Shown piece by piece: positions 23,259 to 36,734 of a stretch of 64,000 nucleotides of DNA (positions are counted from its first letter, which is position 1; every line of letters begins with the position of its first letter). The notes beneath the pieces are model-generated. The model made no database searches, was not told the origin of the DNA, and was given only the letters and a program-made list of their open reading frames with translations. Both the position numbers and the translations under genes were made by a program. The stretch is from Mesostigma viride (taxonomy: Eukaryota > Streptophyta > Mesostigmatophyceae > Mesostigmatales > Mesostigmataceae), in contig RPFO01000348.1 in assembly GCA_009746045.1 (NCBI GenBank), forward strand, positions 670,901-734,900. The letters run 5' to 3'.

Positions 23259-25058
23259 ATACCCTCCCTCCCTCCCTCCCTCCCTCCCTCCCTCCCTCCC
23301 TCCTCCCTCCCTCCCTCCCTCCTCCTCCCTCCCTCCCTCCCTCCCTCCCCTCCCTCCCTCCCTCCTCCCTCCCTCCCTCCTCCCTCCCTCCTCCTCCCTC
23401 CCTCCCTCCTCCCTCCCTCCCTCCTCCCTCCCTCCCTCCCTCCTCCCTCCCTCCCTCCCTCCCTCCCTCCCTCCCTCCCTCCTCCCTCCCTCCTCCCTCC
23501 CTCCCTCCCTCCCTCCCTCCCTCCCTCCCTCCCTCCCTCCCTCCTCCCTCCCTCCCTCCCTCCCTCCTCCCTCCCTCCCTCCCTCCCTCCCTCCCTCCTC
23601 CCTCCCTCCCTCCCTCCCTCCCTCCCTCCCTCCCTCCCTCCCTCCCTCCCTCCCTCCTCCTCTCCTCCCTCCCTCCCTCCTCCCTCCCTCCTCCCTCCCT
23701 CCCTCCCTCCCTCCCTCCCTCCCTCCCTCCCTCCCTCCCTCCCTCCCTCCCTCCTCCCTCCCTCCCTCCCTCCCTCCCTCCCTCCCTCCCTCCCTCCCCC
23801 TCCCTCCCTCCCTCCCTCCCTCCCTCCCTCCCTCCCTCCCTCCCTCCCTCCCTCCCTCCCTCCCTCCCTCCTCCCTCCCTCCCTCCCTCCCTCCCTCCCT
23901 CCCTCCCTCCCTCCCTCCCTCCCTCCCTCCCTCCCTCCCTCCCTCCCTCCCTCCCTCCCTCCCTCCCTCCCTCCCTCCCTCCTCCCTCCCTCCCTCCCTC
24001 CCTCCTCCCTCCCTCCTCCCTCCTCCCTCCCTCCCTCCCTCCCTCCCTCCTCCCTCCCTCCCTCCCTCCCTCCCTCCCTCCCTCCCTCCCTCCTCCCTCC
24101 CTCCCTCCCTCCCTCCTCCTCCCTCCCTCCCTCCCTCCCTCCCTCCCTCCCTCCTCCCTCCCTCCCTCCCTCCCTCCCTCCTCCCTCCCTCCCTCCCTCC
24201 CTCCCTCCCTCCCTCCCTCCCTCCCTCCCTCCCTCCCTCCCTCCCTCCCTCCCTCCCTCCCTCCCTCCCTCCCTCCCTCCCTCCCTCCTCCCTCCCTCCC
24301 TCCCTCCCTCCCTCCCTCCCTCCCTCCCTCCCTCCCTCCTCCCTCCCTCCCTCCCTCCCTCCTCCCTCCCTCCCTCCCTCCCTCCCTCCCTCCCTCCTCC
24401 CTCCCTCCCTCCCTCCTCCCTCCCTCCCTCCCTCCCTCCCTCCCTCCCTCCCTCCCTCCCTCCCTCCCTCCCTCCCTCCCTCCCTCCCTCCCTCCCTCCC
24501 TCCCTCCCTCCCTCCCTCCCTCCCTCCCTCCCTCCCTCCCTCCCTCCCTCCCTCCCTCCCTCCCTCCCTCCCTCCCTCCCTCCTCCCTCCCTCCCTCCCT
24601 CCCTCCCTCCCTCCCTCCCTCCTCCCTCCCTCCCTCCTCCCTCCCTCCCTCCCTCCCTCCCTCCCTCCTCCCTCCCTCCCTCCCTCCCTCCCTCCCTCCC
24701 TCCCTCCCTCCCTCCCTCCCTCCCTCCCTCCCTCCCTCCCTCCCTCCCTCCCTCCCTCCCTCCCTCCCTCCCTCCCTCCCTCCCTCCCTCCCTCCCTCCC
24801 TCCCTCCCTCCCTCCCTCCTCCCTCCCTCCCTCCCTCCCTCCCTCCCTCCCTCCCTCCCTCCCTCCCTCCCTCCCTCCCTCCCTCCCTCCCTCCCTCCCT
24901 CCCTCCCTCCTCCCTCCCTCCTCCCTCCCTCCCTCCCTCCCTCCCTCCCTCCCTCCCTCCCTCCTCCCTCCCTCCCTCCCTCCTCCCTCCCTCCCTCCCT
25001 CCCTCCCTCCCTCCCTCCCTCCTCCCTCCTCCCTCCCTCCCTCCCTCCCCCCCTCCCT
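23259..25058. repeat. 1.8-kb CCCT/CCT polypyrimidine tract
   Basis: Strict pyrimidine strand built of CCCT with irregular CCT slips and very few other changes (CCCC near 23346 and 23797, and at the end). The long open frames across it are compositional artefacts. It lies between RAR1 and RPN7 and could form triplex DNA. Confidence 0.97.
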
Positions 25059-25059
25059 C

Positions 25060-26080
25060 ATTCATACACCCGTTCATTCATGCATGCAGCCGCTCATCAT
25101 TAACACGCCTCCGTTGGGAAACTCACGGGGTATGAACTATGAAACGGGCGGTAAGAAAGGAAAAAGGAGCCGCCTCCCCAACATGCCGCCCGGCAAAGGC
25201 AGCGATGGGCCGTCCAGGAGGGAAACACTGCGCTTTGCCTTGTACGCCGGGGTGCGCAGGCGACGTGCGGGCACTGTCGCGTGTAAATTTGCCTGCCCGC
25301 CCCAGTCCTTCTCGGAACGCCTCCCCAGAGCATGCCGTCATGGTAAGAGCTCTTTTCGCCCGTCGCCGGAAGCTTAAACCACAAGAATACGCCGGTTAAT
25401 GACCAGAAAATGGGGGGTTGTCGACGTTATAAACCAGTAGCTGTGGTTTTTCCCGCACCCCGAGCACACTCCGGACGGGGCCAGCAAGCCCCGCCCGCAG
25501 GATAAACACCGGGCGATGTTGCTGCGCCCAAGCGAAGTCATATAGCTGCAAGAAAAGACGAAAAAGCGATTAAAAGCACGACATGCAGTGTTGCCCCTGT
25601 CAGCGCTCCTATAATTCTCACTTTTTCGCGGAAGGGGCGTAAAAATCGGAAACGCAAAATTAAGGGAAATCCTACGCTGGGTTTCTTTGAAATGATGTAA
25701 GGAACTGGTGGAACGTGTTCGTTTCCACCGTCAAGTAGTTTGGGCAACGAGACCTTACCTTAAAGATGCACGGGTCTGGTCGGACGGCGAGCAAAAACTG
25801 CGCCAACTGCGTGCTTGTCCTCGTTCACACCCAATACAGCAGCGTTTCGCGAGTTTTTTTGTGAATATTATTTTTCCCTATGACAATGCCGTTCGAACAA
25901 GCGAAATCCGGTACACAATGGCTTCGTATTCCGTGAGCAATAAATTTTCAGCTACCATAGCCTTGCACACCGAATTTCAGTCAACATTGCACGCGCGCAC
26001 CGAATTTCGTCAACTTTCGCGCGGGAATTACCGGGGAACGGCCCGGCGCTGCGCCGGATTGATGTGAGATAGAGGTCGCA
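25060..26080. other. Intergenic stretch, no gene seen
   Basis: Mixed-composition DNA between the CCCT tract and the second GGAC array. Open frames here overlap each other and show no recognised family. Confidence 0.45.
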
Positions 26081-26082
26081 GG

Positions 26083-26407
26083 CGGGCGGGCGGGCGGGCG
26101 GACGGACGGACGGGCGGGCGGGCGGGCGGGCGGGCGGACGGACGGACGGACGGACGGACGGACGGACGGACGGACGGACGGACGGACGGACGGACGGACG
26201 GACGGACGGACGGACGGACGGACGGACGGACGGACGGACGGACGGACGGACGGACGGACGGACGGACGGACGGACGGACGGACGGACGGACGGACGGACG
26301 GACGGACGGGCGGACGGGCGGACGGACGGACGGACGGACGGGCGGACGGACGGACGGACGGACGGACGGACGGACGGACGGACGGATGGATGGATGGATG
26401 GATGGAT
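26083..26407. repeat. GGGC/GGAC/GATG tetranucleotide array
   Basis: Same three-part composition as the 21.2-kb array but in mirrored order: GGGC first, then GACG, then GATG. Confidence 0.97.
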
Positions 26408-27099
26408 GGGTACACGCAATCCTACCGGTCTAATCTATCTACAACATCAAGCCAACTCTATATCTATTGCATGAATATCAACCCTGGCCGGCCCCGCTGG
26501 GCCCCCGGCTGCAGACATATTTTCAGGGCTTAGCGCAGCCGCCAGGAGTGCGTCACTGACTGCGTCGAGAAGCGTTTGCTCGTCATATATTGCGTAATAG
26601 CTTCGGAAAATTCCATATCAGCGTGTGCGTCTTAGAAAGACGAAGCGATTGTGATATTCACAGCCGAATTTGGTGCCCAAACGTGAAAGTTATGAGCTCC
26701 GGGCCGTCAGCCATGGCTACCTCATCGTGGCTCGTGGCTCGCGTGGCACGGTATCTATGGCACTATATCTATGGTGCCCTCTACCCTAGCGGTCTTGTCT
26801 AGCGTCACTTCCCGCTGGCGGGAAGTACTTTGCAAAGACGCGGGCGCTTCCCCGCCACGACTGAGAGGGGGTTCGTTGTCCTCTATGACCTGGGCCCACT
26901 TGGCCTTGTCCATCATCTTGTTCCAAATCACGGAGAGGCCTAGCCCGGCCCCATGTCCTCTACTAGCTGTACTCTTTGAAGCCTGCGGGCCTATAATTGT
27001 GGCGCCTAACATGGGGGGGCCCGGCCCTTGTGAGCCGGAGGTGGGCACCGGCCAGGCTGCCTGAGCCAGTGGGCGCAGTCCTGCGGGAGGGCCACGTGA

Positions 27100-27800
27100 T
27101 GCACATGTCTACCTGGTTGGTGCATGCGAGCTAAGTGCCCTACTAGTTGCAGGCGCCGCTGCAATGGTGCTGCAAGGTAATATATGGCATGCCGAGGTAC
27201 AAGTCCTCACTGCGGACATGCATGGGCGCAGCGTATCCTACACGAAAAATGAACCGCAGCATGTTGGTGACCGCGCCGTCCAGCTTAATCTGGCAAGGTC
27301 GGCTGTGAGGGTCCACGTCTTGGCCCCGTACGTGAGAACAGGGAGGGCCGCCAGGACCTTGAACAGGTCCTGTTTCTCTACCTTGCCCAGGGCTTGCGCC
27401 GGCCACAGGGCCCGGCATTGACGTAATAAAGCTTGCCAGGCGAGGGAGATACCGGATAGGCGGATACGGTGGTCCATGTGCATCGGCCTCGTGCGCAGCT
27501 GGGGGGTAAGCTCCCCAGCAACTTGACGCGGTCCCGGTACTGCATGGACTCGAGAGCCATCGAGGAGACTAGAGGTCGATCCGGCGGTGGCTGAGTGAGC
27601 CCAACCGCCAGGGCCTCGGTCTTCTTGCTGACCTCCAGCCCCACCACAAGGGCCCCGATTGCGAGGCAGTCAAGCCACGTCTGCACGTACGTGCTCACGG
27701 TGTCCTCGAGAGAGGGTCATGGTGCGATCGTCTGCATAGATGATGTCCGCTAGCCGAATCTCCGTGTCCGCTCCGCCAGCTAGTCTGGATACTGATACCA
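27100..27800 (-). pseudogene. LINE reverse transcriptase remnant
   Basis: Decayed non-LTR RT. The motif C peptide ADIIYADDRTMTL lies near 27730-27770 and LFKVLAALPVLTYGAKTWTLT near 27300-27370, the latter typical of the RT thumb side of LINEs. Stops and frame changes separate them. Confidence 0.7.
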
Positions 27801-28207
27801 TGGCACGACGCACAAAATTAATTAATAGCAAAATCGGAGCTAACCATGAAATGAAATTAAATTAAATTACAACATGACTCGGTTGGGAGATCATGTAGCA
27901 AATATTCCTGTGATTGCTGGATGGATGGAGGTGGGCGAAGCCGCGAAACCGAACTGAGCTAACTCTAAGCTAATCTAGATCAAAACCCTAACTACTCTAC
28001 TCAGCAAAGCGCCCCGATCCTCCTGGGGGGAGGGGGCTTGCCCACAGGGGCTGGCGTGTGAGCCTGGACAATTATATCGTCTTCCACCTCGTCTTGTTCT
28101 GCATAGCAGTCCAAGCAACTGTCAGAAGGGAGAGGGAACGAATGCGGTGTTCAAACTTCAGGCTGGGACCACTACGTCGGCCAGCAACATGCATGCAGCT
28201 GTGTGTA

Positions 28208-28458
28208 TTCTGATTTGGCACGCGGCAAAGGTGAAAACCATTTGCGTTCAGTGCTGGTCCGCGGAAAACGCGATCTGCAAATAAATCCAGGCCGGAATCG
28301 AACTGGGCACCTCTCGCACCAATTTTTGCTGACTATAGGACGGACGTCTCCGGATCCTAAGGCATCGCCAACTGACACCTACAGTCATCCGCAAAAGTTC
28401 TCCTTTCCCGGGAGTGATGCAAGCCTGTCGGATTTGGTACTAGATAAATCATTTGAGA
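28208..28458 (-). mobile_element. tRNA-derived SINE, second copy
   Basis: Nearly the same 250-bp unit as at 45361, with the B box at 28293-28302 (reverse complement). It is flanked by TGTGTGTA-like repeats that are probably the target duplication. Confidence 0.78.
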
Positions 28459-28689
28459 TCTGTGTGTGTAGGAGTACTACACACGTGTCCACTCGAGACT
28501 TGTTCAGTCTGTGTGTGTGTGTTAGTTCATGGCAGGTTTACCCAGCTTTCTAGGAATGTCCTTGGGGCCAGGCCAGGTCAGGATATGCGGCCCTGGTTGG
28601 CCAAGCCGCTGGGGGGCGGCCAGACCATGCAAGGGCGGTGTCAACCTGACTCAGGTGCGAGCAACATGTCCTACGAACTAATTACTTAC

Positions 28690-30000
28690 TCGTGCTCACG
28701 TTGGGGAGTCACGGAGCACCGAAGTGCTTTTTATCCGGCTGTATGTGCACAACAGGAAGAAAGGGCCCGGGCAGAGACCCCCTTTCTCCTTCATGCCAGA
28801 GGCATGCCACAGCTGCAATCGGACATGATAGACGATCCGGCAAGTTCTGTGGGTGCAATAAGACCCATGGATGTGAGCATATCATAACAAGGAGCGTGGG
28901 CAAGTAATCTCAAGGAGCGTGGGCAAGTAATCTGATCATAGCCAGGACGTAGCATGGCTGCACAAGGGCTAAGGCTAAGGCTATGGCTAGTTGTGTACCG
29001 TGTGTTAGCGGTGCACGTGACTAGGTATGGTGGCACAGCTTGGCAAACATTCTAGGCATGGCTACCATGGCGGCAGTGACTACCAACGAATACAAGCTAG
29101 GGCTATTCTAGCGCCCGCAGGGGGCGTCCACATCTTGTGGTTGATCATCAGGTCCCCGCCCCTCCAGTACAACTTGGGCTTCTGGGGGTCCTGCTTGTGG
29201 CGGAGGTATTCCGGCCACAGGTCGCGTCGCTGCTGCTGCTGAGCGGGGGCAGTCAGGTCGTCATCTGCAGCTAGCGTCCAGGTGAGGTCGTGCAACCTCG
29301 ATCTTGCGACGAGAAAGGAACCGCTGCTTGGGGAGGGGAAGGTGAGCAGGAATGGTGCCCAGGGGAGCCGCCTTGTCCTGTGAGTGGGGAAGGCGGTGGC
29401 ACCCACACAGTTCTACCTCACCTGCCAGGCCCATGAGGGTAAGGAGCTGCTCCTTGAGCTCGTCGGCAAGGGTGGTTGACGTCTCACCTGCATGGCTTCT
29501 GGGGGAAGCGACGCAGCACCACCCGGCACTCGCGGGCCGGTGGCCTCCCTTTGTTTTGCCTGGCGAAGGTAAGTCTTCAAGCTCAGGACTGGAGTTTCGT
29601 ATCGATGGCGTCAGTGGTTGAGGTGGTCGCTGTCCGCAGCAGGTCCACATAGGAGAGGTCCGCGAGGAGAGCGGCGGGAGGTCCTACGAATGCTATCCTA
29701 CGCTGCCTAATCTCGTCCGAAATGCGAGGCATACCGTGATACAAAGACTCTAATGACCTATGTGTGGACAAACCTACATTCAGGACCTGTCGAAGCATCC
29801 TGTAAACCGTGCCGTCCATGCAGCCGGGCGGCCAGCGTGTCCGTGAGCGTCCATGCCTCGATCGGCGCCGTACGTGAACACCATGAGGACCAGGACCTTG
29901 AAGAGCACGCACTTGCGGTGCTCGCCCAGGTCCCTCTAGCGCCAATAGGGAGCTAACCATGGCATGTGTAATTAAATAACCAGCACGCGCGCACAATGTG
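28690..30000 (-). pseudogene. LINE 3' part with hairpin end
   Basis: RT tail LFKVLVLMVFTYGAD and PRISDEIRQRRIAFVG (29996-29583) leads into a C-terminal stretch (LADELKEQLLTLMGL) and a 3' end with a hairpin at 28691-28719. The part from ~29560 down is paralleled on the other strand by 51575-52437, which shows it is one repeated family. Frames are broken. Confidence 0.7.
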
Positions 30001-30159
30001 AAGCTGGGCCAGCCGGCTCTAGTCTCCAGTACATCGACGTACTGCCAGGTATCAAGGAGACAACCAGCGCAGGCCAGAAATCGGGAGAATCCGGACCATG
30101 GTAGCTCGAGCCTGCAGTTATCTTGTCCGCGTGTTCGAGTCGTTCAGGATGTTGAAGAT

Positions 30160-31272
30160 GAACGGTATGTACCTGATGGTATTCGGCGCATGCAATGATG
30201 GACTTCGTATGTTTTTGTCTTCATGACCGTGCACGCAAGGAAGGTTCAGTCCAGTATATGCTCGATTTCTTGAAAAGCTTCATACAAAAGATTGACGTGG
30301 CGCATATATACATGCGATAATTGTCTGGTTCATTAAAAAAATGAAGCCCAGCCTTGGCTACCCATTTCACCAACAAGGAATGATCTTCAGATCATCTGTT
30401 GCTGCCCCCACGCATGCCGGTGTGTCAGAAGCAGGACAGGCAGCTTGCAAGTGACACGACAACTTGGAAGTTGTGCCGTCCAACCGAACCTGCAGGCGTT
30501 CAAGCGAGTCTAAACGCTTGAGCCAAGGAACAGGCAGTTTGCTTCTAGAATGCCACCGCCGTCCAGGATACCATCGTGCAAGATGAACATGAAGCGTCAG
30601 GGCCACTTCCTGCTTGCACAAATGTCAGCAATATCCATGGATTCCTATTGCAAAGGGCAATTAGCTGTGTGCTCTTGTCCTACATTCCATTTCTCAAGGC
30701 AGCTCGAGCTGACAGGCCTAAAGGGGACATGCCAAGAAGTTACCAGCTCATAATGAGAAAAGTCAAAGAAAAAACAGGCGGCTTGTTTGCCATGTGCGTG
30801 TGCGATTCCCCAACTGGCCACCCGGTTGCAGCAAACACTGGTGCAAGCCTGCTGGTATTCCTTTCCAAACCGCCCAGCCAAGCAAGCCGTGGCAAGGTAT
30901 GCAGTGGCAGCCAAGGCGAAGGCCGAACATATCTGGATGCGCCCCCTCCTGCTTCTGACAGCGTTCAGAGGGTTCTTTTGTTTCCTTGGCTGCGCCCTCC
31001 ATGGTTGCGACCGTGGTATTCCGTCGCATGTACTGCCTCGGCGCCTCCACCACCACCAGCATCGCGCGCTCGGCTCCCCTTCCCTTTGTCGATAGTGATT
31101 ACCCCTTTCCTCCCAGGTCGAAAGTCCAACCCCCAATCACAGATGGACCACAGACATCAGTGCCATCGTGTCATAGTATCTCATCATAGAGGATGATCCA
31201 TCCCCATCCCCTCACAAACCAGCGCTGCGTATCACCATCCCCTCACAGGTCGACGATTCAAACAGCCCCCCC
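30160..31272. other. RPN7 3' flank, no gene seen
   Basis: Holds the RPN7 3'UTR. At 31208-31262 two short copies of the sequence around the RPN7 stop codon (CCCTCACAGGTCGA in plus sense) stand next to the real one. Confidence 0.5.
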
Positions 31273-34200
31273 TCACAGGTCGATGATGCGGGACAGCTTC
31301 TGCACGCGGTTGAGCAGAAGGTCCCCTTGCTTGATGAGCGACTGGTACAGCGCATTCTTGGCGTCAGGCCGGTTGGTCTCAAGCGCGCCGCTCACCTTGT
31401 CAATCTTGCAGTTGAGCCGGCCTGCCGCGATGAAGCGAGACAACTCACTGTGTGTGGGGGGGGGGAGGGGGATAGGACATGGGACGGGGTGGGTGGGCAA
31501 CGAGGAGAAGTAGGCAAGGGGGTGGGTTGGGGTAAGTGGGTGGGGTGTGCAAGGAAGCGGGGTGTGCAAGGAGCACCAACCAGTAGAACGGTCACGCAAG
31601 GACAGTAGCCCGAGACGAGATGCCAGCACAATGGCCAAAGGGGGCTAAAAAGAAGCGGGAAACTGGCCCGTGAGGCATGAATGAAGTGAGAAGGCCAGAC
31701 GGTGCACACGACAGGCCCTGTTCCCAGGACCCTCGAATCCGAGGGGTCGACCCCCCGCCTAGTGTGGATAGGTGGCCAGCTGGTGACCGGGGAGGCACAA
31801 GGGGTGGGGTATCAAGCATTCATGCAGACGTGACCAGTCTCAATATAGTCTCAATATAGTCTAAACATAATATCTCAGTTTACGTGCTGTCTCAGGGTAT
31901 CAACACAGGCATTAACACTGTATCAACGTGCGTATATTGGCGTGCTGTCTCAGGTGTATCAACACAGGCATTAACACAGGCAATAACACGGTATCAACGT
32001 GGGTATCTTGGCGTATGGGTATATTGACGTATACCCACGTCGATCGCCGCACGTGATGGAACCAGCTGCACGCGCAGCATCCTGCAAACCAAACTTCTCT
32101 ATATCTATCCTATCTATATCCATCCTAACTATATCTATCGCCCTTCGTTAGGTGCTAGGATAGTCATAGTGGTGTGCAGGTGCACTTTGTGCAATCAGAG
32201 CAGGTGTAGTTTACACCCTACCCTTGCAGGAAGTAGCCCAGAGTGTATTAAAAGCAAGCCATAGGCCCCTTCTCAGGGATATGTGCTACATTTACTCCCA
32301 ACGGAGTTATGTCCAAATTCCAATATCTATCCCAACAAATTCTCGCGGATACTCCCTCCCCCCTGTCTGTCCACAGTTGATGGACACCCTCCCTCCCTAC
32401 CTACCTGTCTAAACAGTCAGCAGACACCCCTCCCTTCCTACCTGTCCAAACAGTCAGCGGACAGCCCTCCCTTCCTGTCCAAACAGTCAGCGGACACCCC
32501 TCCCTTCCTACCTGTCCAAAAAGTCGGTGGACACGCCGAACGCCTTGGCCATGGACGCGAGTGTGACCGACTTGTACGAGGCAAGGAACTGCGCGTAGGC
32601 CACCGCGCGCAGCTCGCGCATGAAGTAGCGCGCGTGCGGGGCCAGGTAGCGGTCGGTGGCTGCGCGCTCGCTGACGGCGACTGGGGGGAGGAGACGGGCG
32701 GCAGAATCATGATGGGGTAGCAGAATCATGATGGGCAAGGCGAGGCAGGAAGGCAGGAGGGGGTGAGCATAATGGCACAGGATGGCCACTGGGGGGAGAT
32801 CGCGACGACGATGATGGGATGGCAGAATCATGATGGGCAAGACGGGGCAGGAGCGAGAAGGGTGAGATATGCCGGGGGATGAGGGGCATGGGACACGCTG
32901 GGAGTACAATGATAAGAGAGTGGGGCAAAAGGTGCCGGGGAAGCTGGACATGCTGTGGCAACGTGTCACGACGAGCATGGGTCATTCGCTTGCCCCAAAG
33001 TGAACGCGACTACTTCTGGCAGCGAACACAACGCAAGGAAGGACGGGACCAGGGAATGGGAGGGAAAAAGAAATCCAGGGGGACGGGGGAAGGGGGAGAG
33101 GGGGAGAGGGGAGAGGGGGAGAGGGGGAGAGGGGGAGAGAGGGAGAGAGGAGGGGGGAAGGGGAGAGGGAGAGGGGGAGAGGGGGAGAGGGGGAGAGGGG
33201 GAGAGGGGGAGAGGGGGAGAGGGGGAGAGGGGAGAGGGGGAGGGGGAGGGAGGGGGGGAGGGGGGGAGGGGGGAGGGGGGAGGGGGGGGGGAGGGGGGAG
33301 GGGGGAGGGGGGAGGGGGGAGGGGGGAGGGGGAGGGGGGGGGGGGGGGGGGGGGGAGGGGGGAGGGGAGGGGGGAGGGGGAGGGGGGAGGGGGGGAGGGG
33401 GGGAGGGGGGAGGGGGGGAGGGGGGGAGGGGGGGAGGGAGGGGGGAGGGGACGGGGAGGGGGAGGGGGGAGGGGGGGAGGGGGGAGGGGGAGGGGGGGAG
33501 GGGGAGGGGGGGGGGGGAGGGGGGAGGGGGGGGAGGGGGGGAGGGGGGAGGGGGGGGGGGGGAGGGGGGAGGGGGGAGGGGGGGAGGGGGGAGGGGGGGA
33601 GGGGAGGGGAGGGGGGAGAGGGGAGAGGGGAGAGGGGGAGAGGGGAGAGGGGGAGAGGGGAGAGGGGAGAGGGGAGAGGGGGAGAGGGGGAGAGGGGGAG
33701 AGGGGGAGAGGGGAGAGGGGGAGGGGAGAGGGGAGAGGGGAGAGGGGAGAGGGGGAGAGGGGGAGAGGGAGAGGGGAGAGGGGGAGAGGGGGAGAGGGGA
33801 GAGGGGAGAGGGGAGAGAGGGGGAGAGGGGAGAGGGGGAGAGGGGGAGAGGGGAGAGGGGGAGAGGGGGAGAGGGGGAGAGGGGGAGAGGGGGAGAGGGG
33901 GAGAGGGGAGAGGGGAGAGGGGGAGAGGGGGAGAGGGGGAGAGGGGGAGAGGGGAGAGGGGGAGAGGGGGAGAGGGGAGAGGGGGAGAGGGGGAGAGGGG
34001 GAGAGGGGAGAGGGGGAGAGGGGAGAGGGGAGAGGGGGAGAGGGGGAGAGGGGGAGAGGGGAGAGGGGAGAGAGGGGAGAGGGGGAGAGGGGGAGAGGGG
34101 AGAGGGGGAGAGGGAGAGGGGGAGAGGGGAGAGGGGGAGAGGGGGAGAGGGGGAGAGGGGGAGAGGGGGAGAGGGGGAGAGGGGAGAGGGGAGAGGGGGA

Positions 34201-36640
34201 GAGGGGAGAGGGGGAGAGGGGAGAGGGGGAGAGGGGAGAGGGGGAGAGGGGAGAGGGGAGAGGGGGAGAGGGGGGGAGGGGGGGGAGAGGGGAAGAGGGG
34301 GAGAGGGGAGAGGGGAGAGGGGGAGAGGAAGACAAACGTGGGAGGACAGGACTGAGATGACGTTGTCGTGGTGTGTGACATTCGAGCGCAAGCAAATAAG
34401 ACAGGCCAGTGGAAAGAACAGAGGAGGCCACACGTGGTTGGATGACCTCATCATAAGCCACACCTGTGGATGGCCTCGTCAAAGGGGCACCCGGATGGGG
34501 AGGAACCGGTGCGCGGGAACAGCAGTGCATTCCAACCCCCACGCGCGCATGCGGTACTCACCGAATGACTCGAAAAAGCGGTGGTAGTTGCACTCGTACA
34601 GCGAGTTGAGCAGCTCGCCCAGGTGCGGGATGTCATCAATGACGGCCAGAATCTCGGGCGCGTTCACCACCTGGCAGGGGGGCGGGGGGGGGGCACGATT
34701 GGGGCCATGCCATTGCAATGAGGTGCGATAACAGCGGGGTACGTTTGGGTACGATGGGGGGTAGGATGGGGTAGGATGGCATAGGATGGGGTGCAATCAT
34801 GGATTAGATGGGGTGCAACTGGGTGTCCTGGGACAAGACACTCATGATTATGATGGGGTAGGGGTAGCGGGGGCGCGCGTGTGACCGGAGCGCCCGCGTG
34901 GCACCCTGGTAGGGGATGGATGAATGTAGGGGATGGACACTGCAGGCATGGATGGGCGGGCATTGCAGGCAGCCCACTGCCCCCCTGTCCAAGCATGACC
35001 AACCAACGCGCGCGCACGTGGGCTTACAAGCGCGTGCGTGGAAGAACCGTACCATTGCAGTAAGCAGAAAGCAACCCATGCACGCTTTGTGCACACACGC
35101 ATCGGGGCCTATAGAGAACCCCAACTCATCGTGTGGCCTACAGTGACCCCTTAACTTGTCCTTCCTGATACAGTAAACCAAATGTTATTCTGTAGCCTGC
35201 AGCGAACAACCCCCTCCGGCCTGCGGCCTGCAGAAACCCTCTCCCATTATACAGTAACCCACCTGCTGTGTGCTTCCACTATAGCGACCCCGACCATGTG
35301 CTCGCGCTACACGACTATGAAGTGGCCCCGCCTTGTCCTTACGCTGTCGTGAATTCATAGTGACCCCCATACCTTGTCCTTGAGCGTGACGCGGTCCAGA
35401 AGCGCGATGGAGGTGAACACGGTGTAGAAGACAAAGGTGGTGTAGGGGAACAGCTCGTACGAGGTGAAGGTCGCGATGCTGTCAAGGAACAAGGTGGCCG
35501 CCTCCTTAAAGCGACGGATGGCCATCAAGTAGAGGCCCTCATACACTTTGAGGCGGTTCTTGCGCTCCCAGTCACCGCCCTCTTCAAACAGCCTGTGGAA
35601 AGGGGGGAAGGGGACAGATGTGAGTATTTCCAGTCACCGTCCACAAACAGCCGGGCGAAGGGAAAAAGGGGGGGGGGGTCAACGGGGGGAGCAGCGGGGG
35701 AGGAGGGCAGCTGTGATGGACATGGACGCAAGAAATGACAAATTGATGAAACGATCGATATAAACAAGTGCAACGAAGGGACGAGGCATACCACGTCGCG
35801 TAGGACCCTGTTGGGGAGCAGGCGCATGGCACTGCCGCTGTAAGCAATACCAAGGAGCCTATATAAGCAATTCTTTTCACCTCTTGGTCTATTTCGCGCA
35901 TGGGTCACTGTATACCCATCATCACCCCCCCTCCCGCCCACAACTCCTGGTCACCCATGCACATGCCAATTAGTGCACCTATAGTGACAACCCCCCCCAC
36001 CCCACCCCCCCCCACCCCCAGACCGCTTGGTCTTCTCAATGCTGGCGTGGATGAGCGGGTAGTCACTGCAACGGTCACTGTACACCACTATACCTTGAGT
36101 GACCAACCCCCCTCGCCGCTTGGTCTTATCAATAGTGGGATAGATGAGCGGGTGGTCGCTGCAACACCCATTGTACGCCACTATAAATAAAGTGTCCCCC
36201 CACCTCCTTGCCGCCTGGTCTTCTCAACAGTGCCATACATGAGCGGGTAGTCGCTGCAACAGTCACTGTACACTACTATCAAGGAGACCACTGCACCTAT
36301 GGTAACCCCCCCCCTCACCGCTTGGTCTTCTCAATGCTGGCGTGGATGAGCGGGTAGTCGCTAAAGAAGAAGCCAAGTCGCAGGATGTGGAACATGAGCT
36401 CGAGCCGCTGGCCCAGGGCGACCGTCTTCTCCTCTGTAACCTTGAACGCAGCCAGCGCCTTGTCCTGGGGAAGGGGGTCGGGTGGCGGGTGGGGAAGGGA
36501 GTTGGGGTAGGGATCGGGGGGTTGAGGATGGGGGCGGGGGGGGGGGGGGGAAGGAACAGAGGTGGAAGCGTTGGTCACATGCGCACACCCACATGCACAC
36601 ATGCACCGAATAACGTAGCCACCACAAAAAGACCCAAACC

Positions 36641-36734
<94 letters not shown>

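Noticed and set aside
28208-28458. Functional tRNA gene
   Set aside because: The B box is good, but no cloverleaf with acceptor stem could be drawn and the unit recurs with target duplications, so it is a SINE.
32879-34542. Several ~470-510 codon frames on both strands across the purine tract
   Set aside because: All are low-complexity readings of the GGGGGA tract within RPN7 intron 6.
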